Shown here: positions 1 to 11,089 of the stretch, piece after piece
How positions within the stretch are numbered: position 1 is the stretch's first letter
Layout of the letters: each line of letters begins with the position of its first letter
Source: Girardinichthys multiradiatus
Taxonomy: Eukaryota; Chordata; Actinopteri; Cyprinodontiformes; Goodeidae
NCBI RefSeq assembly: GCF_021462225.1
Contig: NC_061808.1
Coordinates: forward strand, 24,651,119 to 24,715,118
Length of the DNA stretch: 64,000 nt
Reading direction: 5' to 3'
Position numbers and translations under genes: made by a program
Notes under the pieces: model-generated
Database searches by the model: none
The model's input: only the letters and a program-made list of their open reading frames with translations
Told to the model about the DNA's origin: nothing

Positions 1-2860
1 TTGAAAGTGTTGGGTTGAATGCATCTAAGACCCTGTTTACATGACAACGATCCATTGAAAATTACATATTTTTCTGTTAACACATCTAGATGACAATGTT
101 TTAATTACACATGGCACCAGTAGAAATGTGAAAATGGTATAATTCCCCCACCACGCCACTAGCAGGCAGGATGTTCTTTGAAACTCAACAAGTGCAAGCA
201 CTTCCTTCTTAAAAATCAGGGCAGCAGTTAGATTTAACAGTCAGGAGCACAAGTAAGTACTCTGCAAATCACTGTTGTTGATATCTTTGTCTTCTGTGGA
301 TTTTAAACTGGTCGCCATGTGTTATATTGTACGTGTGCACATTATTGTCTACTGATTTAACCCTCCCACAGTCCTGGCTAAGCGCTAGTACAGAGTGAGG
401 CATGTGTCACGGAAAGCGCCAGAAAGAACTGCATGCGGAGTTGCTCTGACCCCCGCAGGACCAGAAATCTAGGGCAGTGGTCGGAAATGTGATGTTGAGG
501 GCTCCTTGCCGCCCTGCGTGTGGGAAAACCACAAGAGAGACAGTGGAAAACTCGAGTAGTGCAAGTGCATGTGCCAGGGCGTCCCCTTACAGGGAGATAA
601 CGTGTTTCCTGTCTACACGAAAATGAAAAATGCTATACTGTGGAACCCGTTTTCAAATCGTGTCATTTTCAGTGAGATCATTTTGGTTGTAGCTGGACAT
701 AGCTTTAGGCTTCGCCTAGTTCTGTCACACAAGTTACCAAGTTGTGGGCACTTAAGACTTCAATAGTCCACTGTCACTGCTGCCACTATAATAGACCCAG
801 GACCATGATATGCCACCACCAAAGAAGTGAACTAGCTAAAAGACTTCATTATGGAAGTTTTTTTGAATAATCAAAACAAGGGGACTCTGACACACTGTCA
901 TAGATAATGGAGAGCCCACTTTTCGCCAGAGGGGCCCACCAAGACCCTGGAAAGAACATCCACCATGATAATCCTGGGTTGGGAACCTTGATCTATGTGA
1001 TGCGAATTTAGATCTTGTTTTTGTGAAGACTGAACTTGCACATCACTGTAAAAAAAGTACACCATCCACAGAAAGTGGCCCATCAAAAGATTGACTGCCC
1101 ACATGTCAAAGTATCCTTAGGCAACATTGTAAACCCTACTCTGACCCCATTGCTGGTAATGCATTCATTGGACTGTGAATGAATAGATAAAGGAGGAACA
1201 GGCCTGCAGGGCTTACAAAAACGGTTGTATGAATGTGTTCGAATGAGTGACTTTGGCTTGCAGTGAAAAGAGCTTTAGGTGGTCAGTAAGTCAGGAAATG
1301 GCACCATTTACATGGAGTCTATTTACTAGACGATATAGACTTTTTATCCAGGAGTTCATTTATTGGTCCCTGTTTGAAGTTGTTACTCACTGCGATCAAC
1401 AAAGAAAGAAGAGTAGTAGCTTTTCATGTTATTACTTGAGTCAGAATAAGTTCCCCTGGAACTGCCATTTAGCACAATGCAACTCACAATAATTCAACTC
1501 AGGCATTTTAAACATACAAATGTTTTGACCATAAATAGTTCTTTAGAAAACCAAGAAATCGAACCCATGATATTTCATTTTCATTTTTCCCAGTGGCAGT
1601 TGGGTCAAGACTGTTTTTATTACAGACAGAAAGAGCAAGTAATGTCAGTGTGTGGCACATACCCTGCATGACACCCGTTTGCTCTTCACTCTCACGACAC
1701 AATCTTATTTGGCTTGTAAATTTGGAGATTGGATTTACCTTCTTGTAAATGGCAGCAGATCAGGAAAGACAGCTAAGGGCAATGACAATGTCCAAATCTC
1801 TCCTTCTGTCTCAATTGCAATTACACAAACAGAGCTTTGCAGGAGTTTGTACACAACGTACTATAAGTGTGAAATGATATTTCTGAATGTTAAATATGGA
1901 TTTATTTCAGGCATTGTAACTTTTAAATGGCATAACTGCCCCTGTTTTTTCTTGTCTTCATCATGATATTGCTACCCTGCCTTTCTTTTTTTTGTTTGTT
2001 GTTTTTTTTTGGGGGGGGGGGGGGTGTCACCTGTTTTTACTGTTGTTAATTGTTTTATCTACTTTTATTGTATTTTTCCTACTTGCATCTCTGAGTTTTA
2101 TTGGTTGCTCTCTTCTTTACCTACTTCTTCAAAAGATTTTCCCCTCGAGGTTATGCTTCTAACACAGACATTGTTTCTCTTCAACCCACATGCATAAACA
2201 GTTTTGTGAATCTTTGCACTGCCAAATTAATCTTGCAGTTGTTCTTTTGATTCAAAAGCTGGTAAAAGACCTTTAATAACCTCAGTGGATGCAATGCAAC
2301 ACTTACAACTTTATAAATATGTTATAATATCACAAATGTAGTTGGCAAAACCTAACACCTTAGCCTCAAAAATCTGAACTGAGTAGGTCTTGTATCAGTC
2401 TGGTCCCAGGAGATGTGCTCCATTAGAATCGAGCCATATGTTGCTTTTCAATGGCAGTTTGTTTTTCTCTGAATTCACAGATGAAGATATGTCCCCAGAG
2501 ACGAACAGCTTGTGTGTTTTTGTGAGAGAACAGGAGCTGGAGAGTACATGGGACTGAGCGGTGGTGTGTGGCAGAGCCTCACCACAGCTGCAGCGTTTCT
2601 CCTGGCCAGCACAAGGGAGGGTCACCCAGAGCAGAGCGTATGCCAATGTGCCACAGCTGTGGCCATCTGCAGGATAAACGGGGCTTCTTTTGGAAAGCAA
2701 GCCAGGCTCCAGACTCCTAGTGCACATGGGATGTATGCACCAACATAAAATATACATGGGAACAATTTATTTGAAATCAACTTCCAAATCGGGTCTTCCT
2801 TGAACTTTCGACCAATTTAAGGAGTGATAATGGTCACGCATTGTGGTTCTCGGTCTATCT
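1..2860. other. intergenic DNA, nothing recognised
   Basis: No ORF here resembles a known family, and the short ORFs overlap on both strands without shared codon character. The one notable motif is a T9 run followed directly by G14 at 2002-2024, a homopolymer pair likely to be polymorphic and error-prone in sequencing. Confidence 0.6.
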
Positions 2861-3686
2861 TTAACCTGTTAAGCCCTAAGGGGATTTAGAGCCATTTCCG
2901 TCTAAAACTACATACTTTAAATAAATCAAGTATAGCTCCACAACTACAAGGACTACATGCAAACGTTTGGTGCCTGTGTAATGGTAAGACATAAATGAAT
3001 ATATTTCCAGTGGAACCATTGTTGCAACTGTTATTATGTCTGATTTATTCATGATTAAACACAGAAAATGTTCTATTTTTTTGGCCCTTGCCTTAATTCT
3101 GTTCTAAATAAACATTGTAAAACACCATGAAAATCCTTTGGAAATCCTAGGAGAACCCCCAGGTTGTATTCATCATCTTGGCTATGACTACAGCAAAGTT
3201 GGACTGAATCAGTTGAAGCATTTATGTTCCATAAAGGTTTTAGTGGCCAATGTAGCAGGTGGAGCTGGGATTTTGGCACAATTTAGCCAAATGTGCCAAA
3301 ACTATGCTGAATGTGTTTTTCACCTCATAAAGGGGAATCTGGTCAAATAAAAGTACTGATTACCATTGTAGGAGTCATTCTGCATATGAAATAGCCTTTG
3401 GTCATGACATTTACCCTGTGTATCATCAAAATGTATCATTGTGCACAGCATAATATCAATATAATGAATAAAAAATAAGTTGAATTGTATAGTTTTATCT
3501 CCAAACAATGGGATTTTATTGAAAAAAAGAATTTTCAATGGAAAACAATGTCAACAAATGTGCAAAAAGCAGTTATGTATAAAAATAAAACTGTGCCAAC
3601 AAATGTTGAAAACCTTAACCCTAACACTGCAATGACACATCAAGCTTATTTTGTAACTACAATGGTGTGCAGAATAGACATCTCAC

Positions 3687-3767
3687 CTCAAAGAAAAAGA
3701 TAAAGGCTCAAGGGAAGTGGTTGGAGGCTTGGTCCTTTGAGTTTCAGACGGTCCTGCTTGCTCCTGG
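3687..3767 (-). pseudogene. piggyBac-like transposase exon 2
   Basis: An acceptor (TTTTTACAG) on the minus strand opens an 81-base segment that closes with the donor G|GTGAGA. It joins exon 1 in phase 2 and keeps the frame open, encoding a Gln/Glu/Pro/Thr-rich peptide that begins QEQAGPSETQRTKPP. This disordered linker type is common before the conserved domain of piggyBac proteins. No third exon with catalytic motifs was found downstream (2.9-3.6 kb), so the gene is not functional as it stands. Confidence 0.4.
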
Positions 3768-4138
3768 CTGTAAAAATACAGAAATAGGGTTGTTCTTTTT
3801 CTGATTACAAGATAATAAATTATTTATCATTGTATTACAAAAATAACTAAACAAGGTATAAAAAAAAAACAGGTCAGTAATGCTGTAACAGTGAAGTGGT
3901 ATTGGTAAAGTATCAATGACGTAACAGCTTCATAACATTCCTTGAACCAATTCGAAATACAGGTAAATGTTTTCCCTTTGTTCTGCACGCAGGGATGGGG
4001 GTGAGGTGTTGTTGCACGCGGGGGTGGGGGTGTAGTGTCATTGCAAAGTTTTGCGATTACTGGATAATAAATTCTCTCTGAATTCATTATTTTGTAATTA
4101 TAAATAATTATTTGTTATAAAGTAACAGTATAACTTAC

Positions 4139-4287
4139 TCGTGAACTGGCTCCATAAGAAAAGATTCCTCTTCTTCCTCCTCTTCAGAAATCTCGCTGCT
4201 GTCCGATGATTCTTCTATTTCAGCACCACTGTTGTCCCAAAGTTGTTCTAAGGCTTCAAAAATGGTAATTTTCCTCTTATGTGCCAT
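4139..4287 (-). pseudogene. piggyBac-like transposase exon 1
   Basis: Starting at the ATG at 4287-4285, the minus strand reads 49 codons plus two bases up to a consensus donor (A|GTAAGT, ending at 4139). The peptide begins MAHKRKITIFEALEQLW and then becomes a run of Ser, Asp and Glu with seven consecutive Glu. The N-termini of piggyBac transposases are similarly acidic and disordered. The exon sits just inside the right inverted repeat, where the first coding exon of such an element is expected. Family assignment is inference from composition and position; the catalytic Asp residues would lie in exons that are missing here. Confidence 0.5.
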
Positions 4288-4689
4288 TATAAGTATTGCC
4301 GTTCAAGGGAAAAAATTCCCATTTTGCAAGGGGTTTGGAAAAAAAAGAATTCGGCGTTCGACCTACTTTTAGAGACGGCGAAAGATGAATGTCATTGTTT
4401 TTGGCCCGCTGGCAGGCCGGCCGGGCTTAACTGGTTAGATATTTTCTTTCTTATTGTCAAACTAAAATACTTTGTAAACCTACTTTTTATTGCAGGTCCA
4501 GTAGCAAGTCTTTCAGGTTATGTCTCTACCAGCTTTCAATATGTAGAGTGACATTTTTGCCCAATTCTCTTAGCAAAATTGCTCAAGCAGTCAGATTGTT
4601 TGGAGAGTATCGGTGACAATCGGTTTTTCACTCTTGCCGCATATTTTCAATTTAATTTGGCTCTAGCCCTTGACTTGATGATTCAAACA

Positions 4690-5100
4690 TGTGAATATGC
4701 TTTAACACATTCCATTGTAGCTCTTGCTGTATGCTTAGGTAATCTGTCTGCTGGAAGATGAACCCTTTCACTAGCCTTTTTTTTTTCTAGAATTGACCTG
4801 CATTTAGCTCCATTCATGTTCCCATCAGTTCTGATCACCTTACCTTCCCTTGCTGAAGAACAGTATCCATAAAGCATGATGCTCCCACAGCCATGTTTCA
4901 TTGCAGTGTGGTGGTGCTCAGGGGGATGTACAGTCTACGATTTCTTGTAGTAATTAATTTCTTCCTGCCACTCATCCATGAAGGCCAAACTTGTGAAGTG
5001 CACAATAAATTATTGTCCTTTGGACTCTTGGCTGCTTTTTCAATTAATGCTCTCCTTGCCTGGCCTGCTAGTTTAACGTGGATGGCCATTTATTGGTAGG
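4690..5100 (-). mobile_element. Tc1-like transposon relic
   Basis: The stretch around 4815-4930 (CCCATCAGTTCTGATC, then CATGATGCTCCCACAGCCATG) reads like the antisense of the middle of a teleost Tc1 transposase region, and the same passage recurs at 34.6-34.76 kb. There is no open frame of useful length and no terminal repeat was identified. Boundaries are approximate. Confidence 0.55.
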
Positions 5101-5490
5101 TTTGAGGTTGGAGTAGTTTACATTTTGAAAAGGTTTGAAACATTTCTGACAGAGCTCTGTGCTGAATATTGTTGAAAGCAAAGCTTAAAACTATGAAATC
5201 AGAAATGGCAGTCATGTTTGGATAATATAATTGCAGGTAGAGTACGGTAATTTAAACATGTAATACAACATATGTCATTTCGATTAGTGCCTGTTGCTTT
5301 TCCAACATACCAGTGACAGTTTTAGAAATGGGTGATCTACAGTAGCTTACCTCCCGGGGTGCCATTAGACTAGCTCTTGAAAAATACAGTGAGAAAAGGG
5401 TGACCAGGTGTCTTGCTTTGTGTGTTTGCGTCCCTTACCCCAGTCATCCAAATTGTCAAAGAACTGTGTGAAAAAAGAGACAACCCTTTA
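5101..5490. other. intergenic DNA, nothing recognised
   Basis: Sequence between the Tc1 relic and the LINE tail. No ORF or repeat family was recognised. Confidence 0.5.
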
Positions 5491-5491
5491 A

Positions 5492-6387
5492 GTCAAGTCA
5501 AGTTTATTTATATAGCGCTTTTCAGCAACAAGGTACTCAAGGCGCTGTACATAAGGAAAAACATTACAATGATACAGAAAATCAAACAACAGAGGTAATT
5601 AAAAAAAATAAAGAGAATAGAATGATGGATAAGAAAACAAAAGGAAAATTGGACTGAAAACTTAACTAATAATGTTTAGATAACACATTCAAAGGCCACT
5701 CTAAACAAATAAGTTTTTAATCTTGATTTAAAGCAACTTAGGGTTTCGGTGCTTTTACTGTTTTCTGGGAGTTTATTCCAGATTAGTGGAGCATAAGAAC
5801 TAAAAGCTGCTTCTCCATGTTAAGTTCTGGTTCTGGGTATGCAGAGTAGATTTGAGCCAGAAGACCTGAGAGGTCTGGATGGTTGATACACTGACAACAA
5901 ATCTGTAATGTATTTTGGTGCTAAGCCATTCAGCGATTTATAGACTAACAGAAGTATTTTAACAGAAATAAAAGTCTATTCTCTGAGCTGCAGGGAGCCA
6001 GTGTAGGGACTTTAGAACCGGGGTGATGTGCTCCACTTTCTCAGTTCTAGTGAGGACGCGGGCAGCAGGGTTCTAAATCAGCTGCAGCTGTCTGATTGAC
6101 ATTTTAGGCAGACCTGTGAAGACACCGTTGCAGTAATCAATTCTACTAAAGATGAACTCGTGAATTAGTTTTTCAAGTTCCTGCTGAGATATTAGTCCTT
6201 TAATCCTGGAGATGTTCTTTAGGTGATAGAAGGCCGACCTTGTTACTGTCTTTATGTGCCTCTGAAGGTTCAGGTCTGAGTCCATCACTACACCCAGGTT
6301 TTGAGCCTGACTGGTGGTTTCTAGCTGTATTACCTGAAACTGTGTGTTAACTTTTAAACGCTCTTCCTTTGGTCCAAAGATTATTAC
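5492..6387 (-). mobile_element. L2-type LINE, 3' part
   Basis: Read on the minus strand, 6288-6073 is open and encodes a peptide with HIKTVTRSAFYHLKNI and SRIDYCNGVFTGLP, the C-terminal reverse transcriptase region of fish L2/CR1-clade LINEs. The coding similarity continues with frameshifts to about 5690, past a segment equivalent to HITPVLKSLHWLP. The 3' end carries the motif TTTATTTATATAGCGCTTTT, common near the tails of fish repeats. The copy is 5'-truncated and non-functional, as most LINE copies are. Confidence 0.8.
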
Positions 6388-6545
6388 CGTATTTTCCGCA
6401 CTATAAGGCGCACTTAAAAACCATTAATTTTCTCAAAACATGACAGTGCGCCTTGTAATCCGGAGCGCCTTATATATGGATCAATTGGTTAATTGGTTGA
6501 TCCATACTGGTTGTACACAGCGCTCTGTTGAAATGTTTCAGTACG
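6388..6545. repeat. 'CCGTATTTTCCGCAC' repeat inside the LINE
   Basis: The motif CCGTATTTTCCGCACTATAA followed by GGCGCAC, with the antiparallel counterpart GTGCGCCTTGTAATCCGGAGC about 40 bp later, is a vertebrate interspersed repeat I have seen often, probably a short non-autonomous DNA transposon. Here it separates two parts of one L2 copy. End points are estimated from where LINE similarity stops and resumes. Confidence 0.55.
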
Positions 6546-6868
6546 ACTGGTAAACTACTTAGTGAAATTGGGAAATTTTGTCAAAATCAGTTCTAGTTGG
6601 AGACAAGTTTGGTACTGGACTTGATGTGGATGTGCTGACTGCCCCTCTGATCTTTTGGGGTATTTCAGTGAAGACGTTAGCAAATTCATTGCAGGCCCTG
6701 GTAGAGTGGAGTTCAGATGCTACAGTTACTGGAGGGTTTGTTAACCTGTCAACCGTGGCAAACAATGTAAGAGCATTGTTAATGTTTTTGCTGATGATCT
6801 CAGAAAAGAAGGATTCCCCTGCATTTTTCAGTTGTAGGTCATATCTGTATAGTCTCTCTTTATAGAGA
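6546..6868 (-). mobile_element. L2-type LINE, upstream part
   Basis: The minus strand encodes FATVDRLTNPPVTVASEL and, further on, CNEFANVFTE and QKIRGAVS. This is the linker before the reverse transcriptase core in fish L2 elements, which usually reads as a 'fLf..vdrLtnpp' block followed by a 'FA.fFteKI.kIR' block. With 5492-6387 it forms one copy with the RT core deleted. The upstream end meets the retrovirus at 6848-6876 within a perfect hairpin. Confidence 0.75.
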
Positions 6869-6870
6869 GA

Positions 6871-8629
6871 CTATACATCCCTAATCCCAATCCCTTGGGA
6901 TTGGGGATGGTACACTGTTCCAAAGGAATGTCTCAGTCCCAGGAACTTTTCAACCTCTCTAAGTTCTTCATTTTTGAAGTGTGTGCCGTTATCTGACCTG
7001 ATTTTCGCAGGAAAACCGTGCCTGGGGATGTAGTGATTAATCAGACATTTCACCACTGTTTTGCTGTCTTCCTTTTTTGCTGGCCAGGCCTCTGGCCAAC
7101 CGGTGAACGCATCCACACACACCAAAAGATATCTGAACCCATTCACTCTTTCAGTCATGTCTGTGTAGTCTATGATGATTTCCTTACCTGCTACTGGGTC
7201 CACAGGGAACTTACCTGGTGCAGGCTTCAGAGTGGGTCTCACATTGAATTGTTGGCAGGTGCTACACGAGCTTATCCAATGACCTACCGTCTGTTTCAGG
7301 TATGGATGCCACCAGTGCTCAAGACTCTTCATCATTTGTGCAGTTCCAGCATGTCCCGGTCCATGTGCTTCTTCCAGCGCTGCTGTGGTCAACCCTGGGG
7401 GTAGGAAGGGACGTCCGTCTGGACTTCTCCATAGTTCATCCTGGTCCTTTTTTCCCCCTCTTGCCTTCCAGACTGATTTCTCTTCCGGTGAGGCCCCCTT
7501 TTGCAGTCTACACACCTCCTCCAGAGTTGGTTCTGGTGTCCATTCAACTTCAGAGTTCATCAAGATGTGTATGGGCAGATATCCAGCTTTGGTTTTGGCT
7601 GCTTGGTCTGCAGCTTGATTTCCTTGAGCCACCCTAGTGTAGCTGTTATCAGGTCCATTGCATTTTATGACCGCTACTTCTTGGGGAAGTAGTAGGGCCT
7701 CAGCTAATTTTTTCATTTCTGGCTCATGTTTAATGGGTTTCTGTCCTGCTGTTCTAAACCCTGTTCTCATCCACTGCTTCAGTTCCACGTGCGCTGCTCC
7801 CGTGACATAAGCTGAGTCTGTGTAGATGTTCACTTTTTGTCCTTCCCCTAGTTCTAGGGCTGCTATTACTGCTAGCACATCTGCTCTCTGTGCTGATGGG
7901 GTGTCTGTCAGCCCTTCTGCCTTAAGAGTCACAAAGTTCGTTCCTGTGTCTTCCACCACCGCATAGGCTGCTTTCAGACCCTCTGTGTCATGTCTAAAAC
8001 AACAGCCATCTGTGTACAGGTTTCTTGCTTCTGTCAGTGGTTCTCCTTGTAGGTCTGGTCTGATTTTCTCACTTACCTCAACTTTTTCAGCGCATACATG
8101 GGGCTCTCCTTCTGTCATTCTGTCTGCCATGTTGATCCCTTCATGGCTGTAGATGATATTTGGCGCCTCCAGCACCTTACTCAATCTCTGTTGTCTCAAT
8201 GGTGAGAGTGTGAAAGTTTTGGAATTGACAAATGCCACTACTCCATGTGATGTTAAAATGTGTAGTGGATGTCCCATCACCACATGTGCTGTTTTTTAAA
8301 TTATTTTTGCCAACCCTGCTGCATGTCTGGTACATTCATGGTGTCTTTGTTCCATGTTGTCAAGCATCACGCTAATATACATTAGCACTGTTCTTACTCC
8401 CCCTTTTTTCTGGAACAGCACCCCGTTTGCGGTGTGCGGTGTTACAGAAACATCCAGGTGAAAGGGCAATGTGTAGTCTGGATGTGCCAAGTGAGCAGCT
8501 TGGGAAAGGCTGGTTTTAAGAGCAATAAATGCTTCCTCTGCTTCTGTTGTCCATTCTAAAGGCGCCATCAAATGGCGCATGCCCTGGGTCTTCAATAAGT
8601 CGCGGAGTGGAGCAGTTAGGTCAGTGTAT
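6871..8629 (-). pseudogene. pol: ERV RT connection, RNase H and integrase
   Basis: After the RT deletion the frame reads SRSFIPGYTDLTAPLRDLL (connection), meets an in-frame TAA at 8298-8296, then continues from 8283 for 470 codons. RNase H is recognised by [17 protein letters not shown] and NIYTDSAYV, which supply its Asp/Glu residues. The integrase has the HHCC zinc-binding module (HGPGHAG ... SSCSTCQQ) and two of three catalytic acids (IIIDYTDM and IRSDNGTHF). The ORF breaks down just after YHPQSQG, immediately before the position of the third catalytic residue, Glu, so DNA joining would be impossible. The C-terminal integrase domain and env are missing. Confidence 0.9.
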
Positions 8630-10200
8630 CCTGGAATAAATGACCTGCTGTATCCTGCTGTATCCGGTGAGGGGGTAGTCTTGGAGGGATTCCTTAAGGA
8701 CCTGATTAAATATCTCTGGTGATAGAGCAAAACCCTGCGGCAAACGAGTGTAGCGGTACCTGTTTGAATAAAATATGTGAATGCAAAAATGTCTCTGCAC
8801 TCCTCAGCTAGAGGCAGGCAGAAGAAAGCATTGGCCAGATCAATGCAGGTGAACCATGCATGTTCGGGGTTTAGATTGGTAAGAGCAACATAAGGATTAG
8901 GCACTGGAACTGTAGGAGTGGAAAGTGCTGCATTTACAGCTCTCAAGTCGTGGGCCATTCTCCATTTCCCAGTGCCCTTCTTTTCTACTGGTAAGATGGG
9001 TGTGTTCCAAGAAGAGCTGTCAGCTGGTTCCAGCACCCCAGCGTTCCACAGCCCCTCTATGGTGTCAGAAATTCCACTTTCGGCTGCTGGTTTGTGAAGG
9101 TACTGGGATTTCCAAATGGGTCGGTCAGTGTTAAGCTGGAAAGTTATGGGAGAGCACTGAATGAGTCCCACGTCCGTGGGGCCCTCAGCCCAAAGTGAAG
9201 ATGGCATGCTTTGAACTACAGCTGCAGCCATTGGATGATCTGTTTTTTCTCTCCCATAATGTCTTTCAAGTTGCACATGTTCCAAGGTGCCAAAGTCTGT
9301 GGACATGTTAGTAATGCGGTAGGTGTTACATGAGGGGGAATAAGATAGACTGGGTGTGGATGAAGAATGCCAGTCAGTGAGAGCTAGGGAGCGTTTTAAC
9401 ACTCCTTCCAGCTTGCGGGGTTTGTGAGCAGGGTGGAGCGCCAGTGAAACATGGGGTACACCATCAGACCACATTTTAAACCAGTTCTCCTGTTCTGTAG
9501 ACAGCTGCACGGAGGCTACGACACCTTCAGGGGCTACATAAATGTCTGCGGTGGCGATCTCCCAGGAAGTCCCCTCCAGCTCCTCAGCAAAGCTTTCCTG
9601 ATAACACTCACAGTTATTCCTGTCATAGAAGAGGGTGACATGTGGCGGGTCAGGGGGAGAGAGGTAGGGCGCCAGGATCGAGATCCAGGATTTCCACCGA
9701 AGGAAGGACGAAAGGATGCCTCTGCCCGCTGTGGTTTCTGGATGCAGGAGGGCCCAATATATGTCAGCCATAGGGTCAGCCAGGGGTTGTATGAGATACT
9801 GTCCGTGAGAGAGGCGGGAATTGTTGCCACAGGCTAGTTGAGTTCCATTGGGCAGATGCACAGACAGTCCATCAGGTCCACATAAAATGGTGGCTCCCAT
9901 TTTAATCAACATGTCTCTGCCCAATAAGTTGACAGGGGTGTCCGCTGACACCAAATAGCTGTGGTTCAAAGTCTGTCCCCCTATCTCGGTTTTTAGGGGT
10001 GTGGTGTAAGGTAGGACCTGTTTAGCCCCAGAAAACCCCATGACAGTGGTAGTCCTTGTGGAGAGGGTGGTAGGAGGGGCTCGTTGAATAGTTGAGCATG
10101 TGGCCCCAGTGTCCACCAAAAAAGGAAGAGTTTGTCCATACATTGTCACAGAAAGTAAGGGGTCCTCAGTCCCTCTGTCCGGGGGGTTCTGTGGGGGCCC
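8630..10200 (-). pseudogene. pol: ERV protease and N-terminal reverse transcriptase
   Basis: The frame after the gag TGA is open to 8296. The protease active site is PFLVDTGATCSTI (DTG), close to the start. After a long spacer come RT finger and palm elements (LPVEKKGTGKWRMAHDLRAV, then FTCIDLANAFFCLPL, which carries the first catalytic Asp). After FAFTY the reading is out of frame, and at about 8650-8665 it jumps directly to connection-domain sequence, so the block with the YXDD active site is absent. The enzyme that copies viral RNA to DNA is therefore dead. Because protease shares the gag frame behind a stop, translation of the ancestor probably used stop-codon readthrough as in gammaretroviruses. 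Confidence 0.85.
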
Positions 10201-11081
10201 TCAGTAGTGGTCTGGCCCAAAGTTGGGTTCATCCCAGGCTGGCAGCTGAAGTGGAGGTTGCTGCTGTTGACCTCCACGTGGTGGACCACCCCGTCCTCGA
10301 TACGGGCGTCGCCCTGGGCCTCCTCTGGGTCAATACCCACGCCCATATGCCTCAAGGTTGTACGGACATTCTCGGCTCCAATGACCCTGCTCCTCACAGT
10401 AGTAGCAAATGTCAGCACCCCCCAATCGCCTTGGTGGTCCTCCATGGAATCCACAGCCCCTTGGCCCGCCTCTGCCCCTGAACCGGCCTGGTTGGGCATG
10501 ATAAGGACCAGAGGTTGCAGACCTCGGCGCAATCGTGTCCTGATGGGCAGGAAAAGGAGGAGTCTGTTGGCCCTGAGAAACCCCACCTTCATACATTATT
10601 TTGGGAGTTTTGTTGTCTTTCTTCTTTTCTCCTGTTTTCTGCTTTGCTTCGGCTAACTGCATTTTTAGCAATTGGGTCTGCAGGGTCTTAAGTTCCTCCT
10701 CATCTTTTTTATGGTCCTCTCTTATTTTGAACAGGTGATGGATCAGATGGCGATCCCAAGTTCCAGTGTCCGCTCCAAGCATGTCAGGATTGTCGTCCAT
10801 ACTGGCTTTTACCTGATGGGGCAGTCCCTTAAGGGCAGCATCTCTGAACCAGTCTCGCTGTGCCCCCTCATTAGCTGGGTTAGTTCCTGTCTGAGTTTGC
10901 CACATGGATTTGCACTGGTCCAGGTATTCCTGGGGTTAATTTTTGGGTCCCGTTCAAACTTAGGAATGGTGCGTCCCCTGGTTACAGGGTATGCTGTTCT
11001 CAATGCATCACCTAGCCAGTGGACATGCTGGGTGAAGAGGTCAGAATCCGGGGCTCCTGAGGTGTAAGCAGCATGTCTCAA
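10201..11081 (-). pseudogene. gag: ERV gag, C-terminal part with nucleocapsid
   Basis: Two overlapping open segments on the minus strand (11081-10809 and 10905-10330) cover the capsid C-terminal region and the nucleocapsid. A single zinc knuckle of the form C-x2-C-x4-H-x4-C is visible (CYYCEEQGHWSRECPYN) next to Gly/Arg-rich RNA-binding sequence. A TGA lies at 10332-10330, but the same frame then continues for 42 more codons of Arg/Gly/Pro/Gln-rich sequence to another TGA at 10203-10201. The second is probably the true gag terminus and the first a decay product. Protease follows in the same frame. Confidence 0.8.
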
Positions 11082-11089
11082 TCTCTCTA

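Larger units (their letters stand above)
2861..4438 (-). mobile_element. piggyBac-like element, decayed
   Basis: The block starts with TTAA followed by CCTGTTAAGCCC and ends with GGGCTTAACTGG followed by TTAG. The two 12-bp ends are inverted repeats with one mismatch, and TTAA is the target site that piggyBac transposases duplicate; the right TTAA would have mutated to TTAG. About 150 bp inside the right end, on the minus strand, are two short exons with the acidic, Ser/Glu-rich composition typical of piggyBac transposase N-termini. The catalytic domain, which should follow, is not visible, so this is a non-autonomous or internally deleted copy. At 1.58 kb it is shorter than the usual 2.5 kb or more. 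Alternative: a different TTAA-targeting superfamily. Confidence 0.5.

Noticed and set aside
7018..7692. Several plus-strand ORFs opposite ERV integrase
   Set aside because: The minus-strand frame has the RNase H and integrase motifs; these are shadows.
10092..10656. ORFs on the plus strand opposite ERV gag/pro
   Set aside because: They are antisense shadows of the retroviral frames, which carry clear protease and zinc-knuckle motifs.
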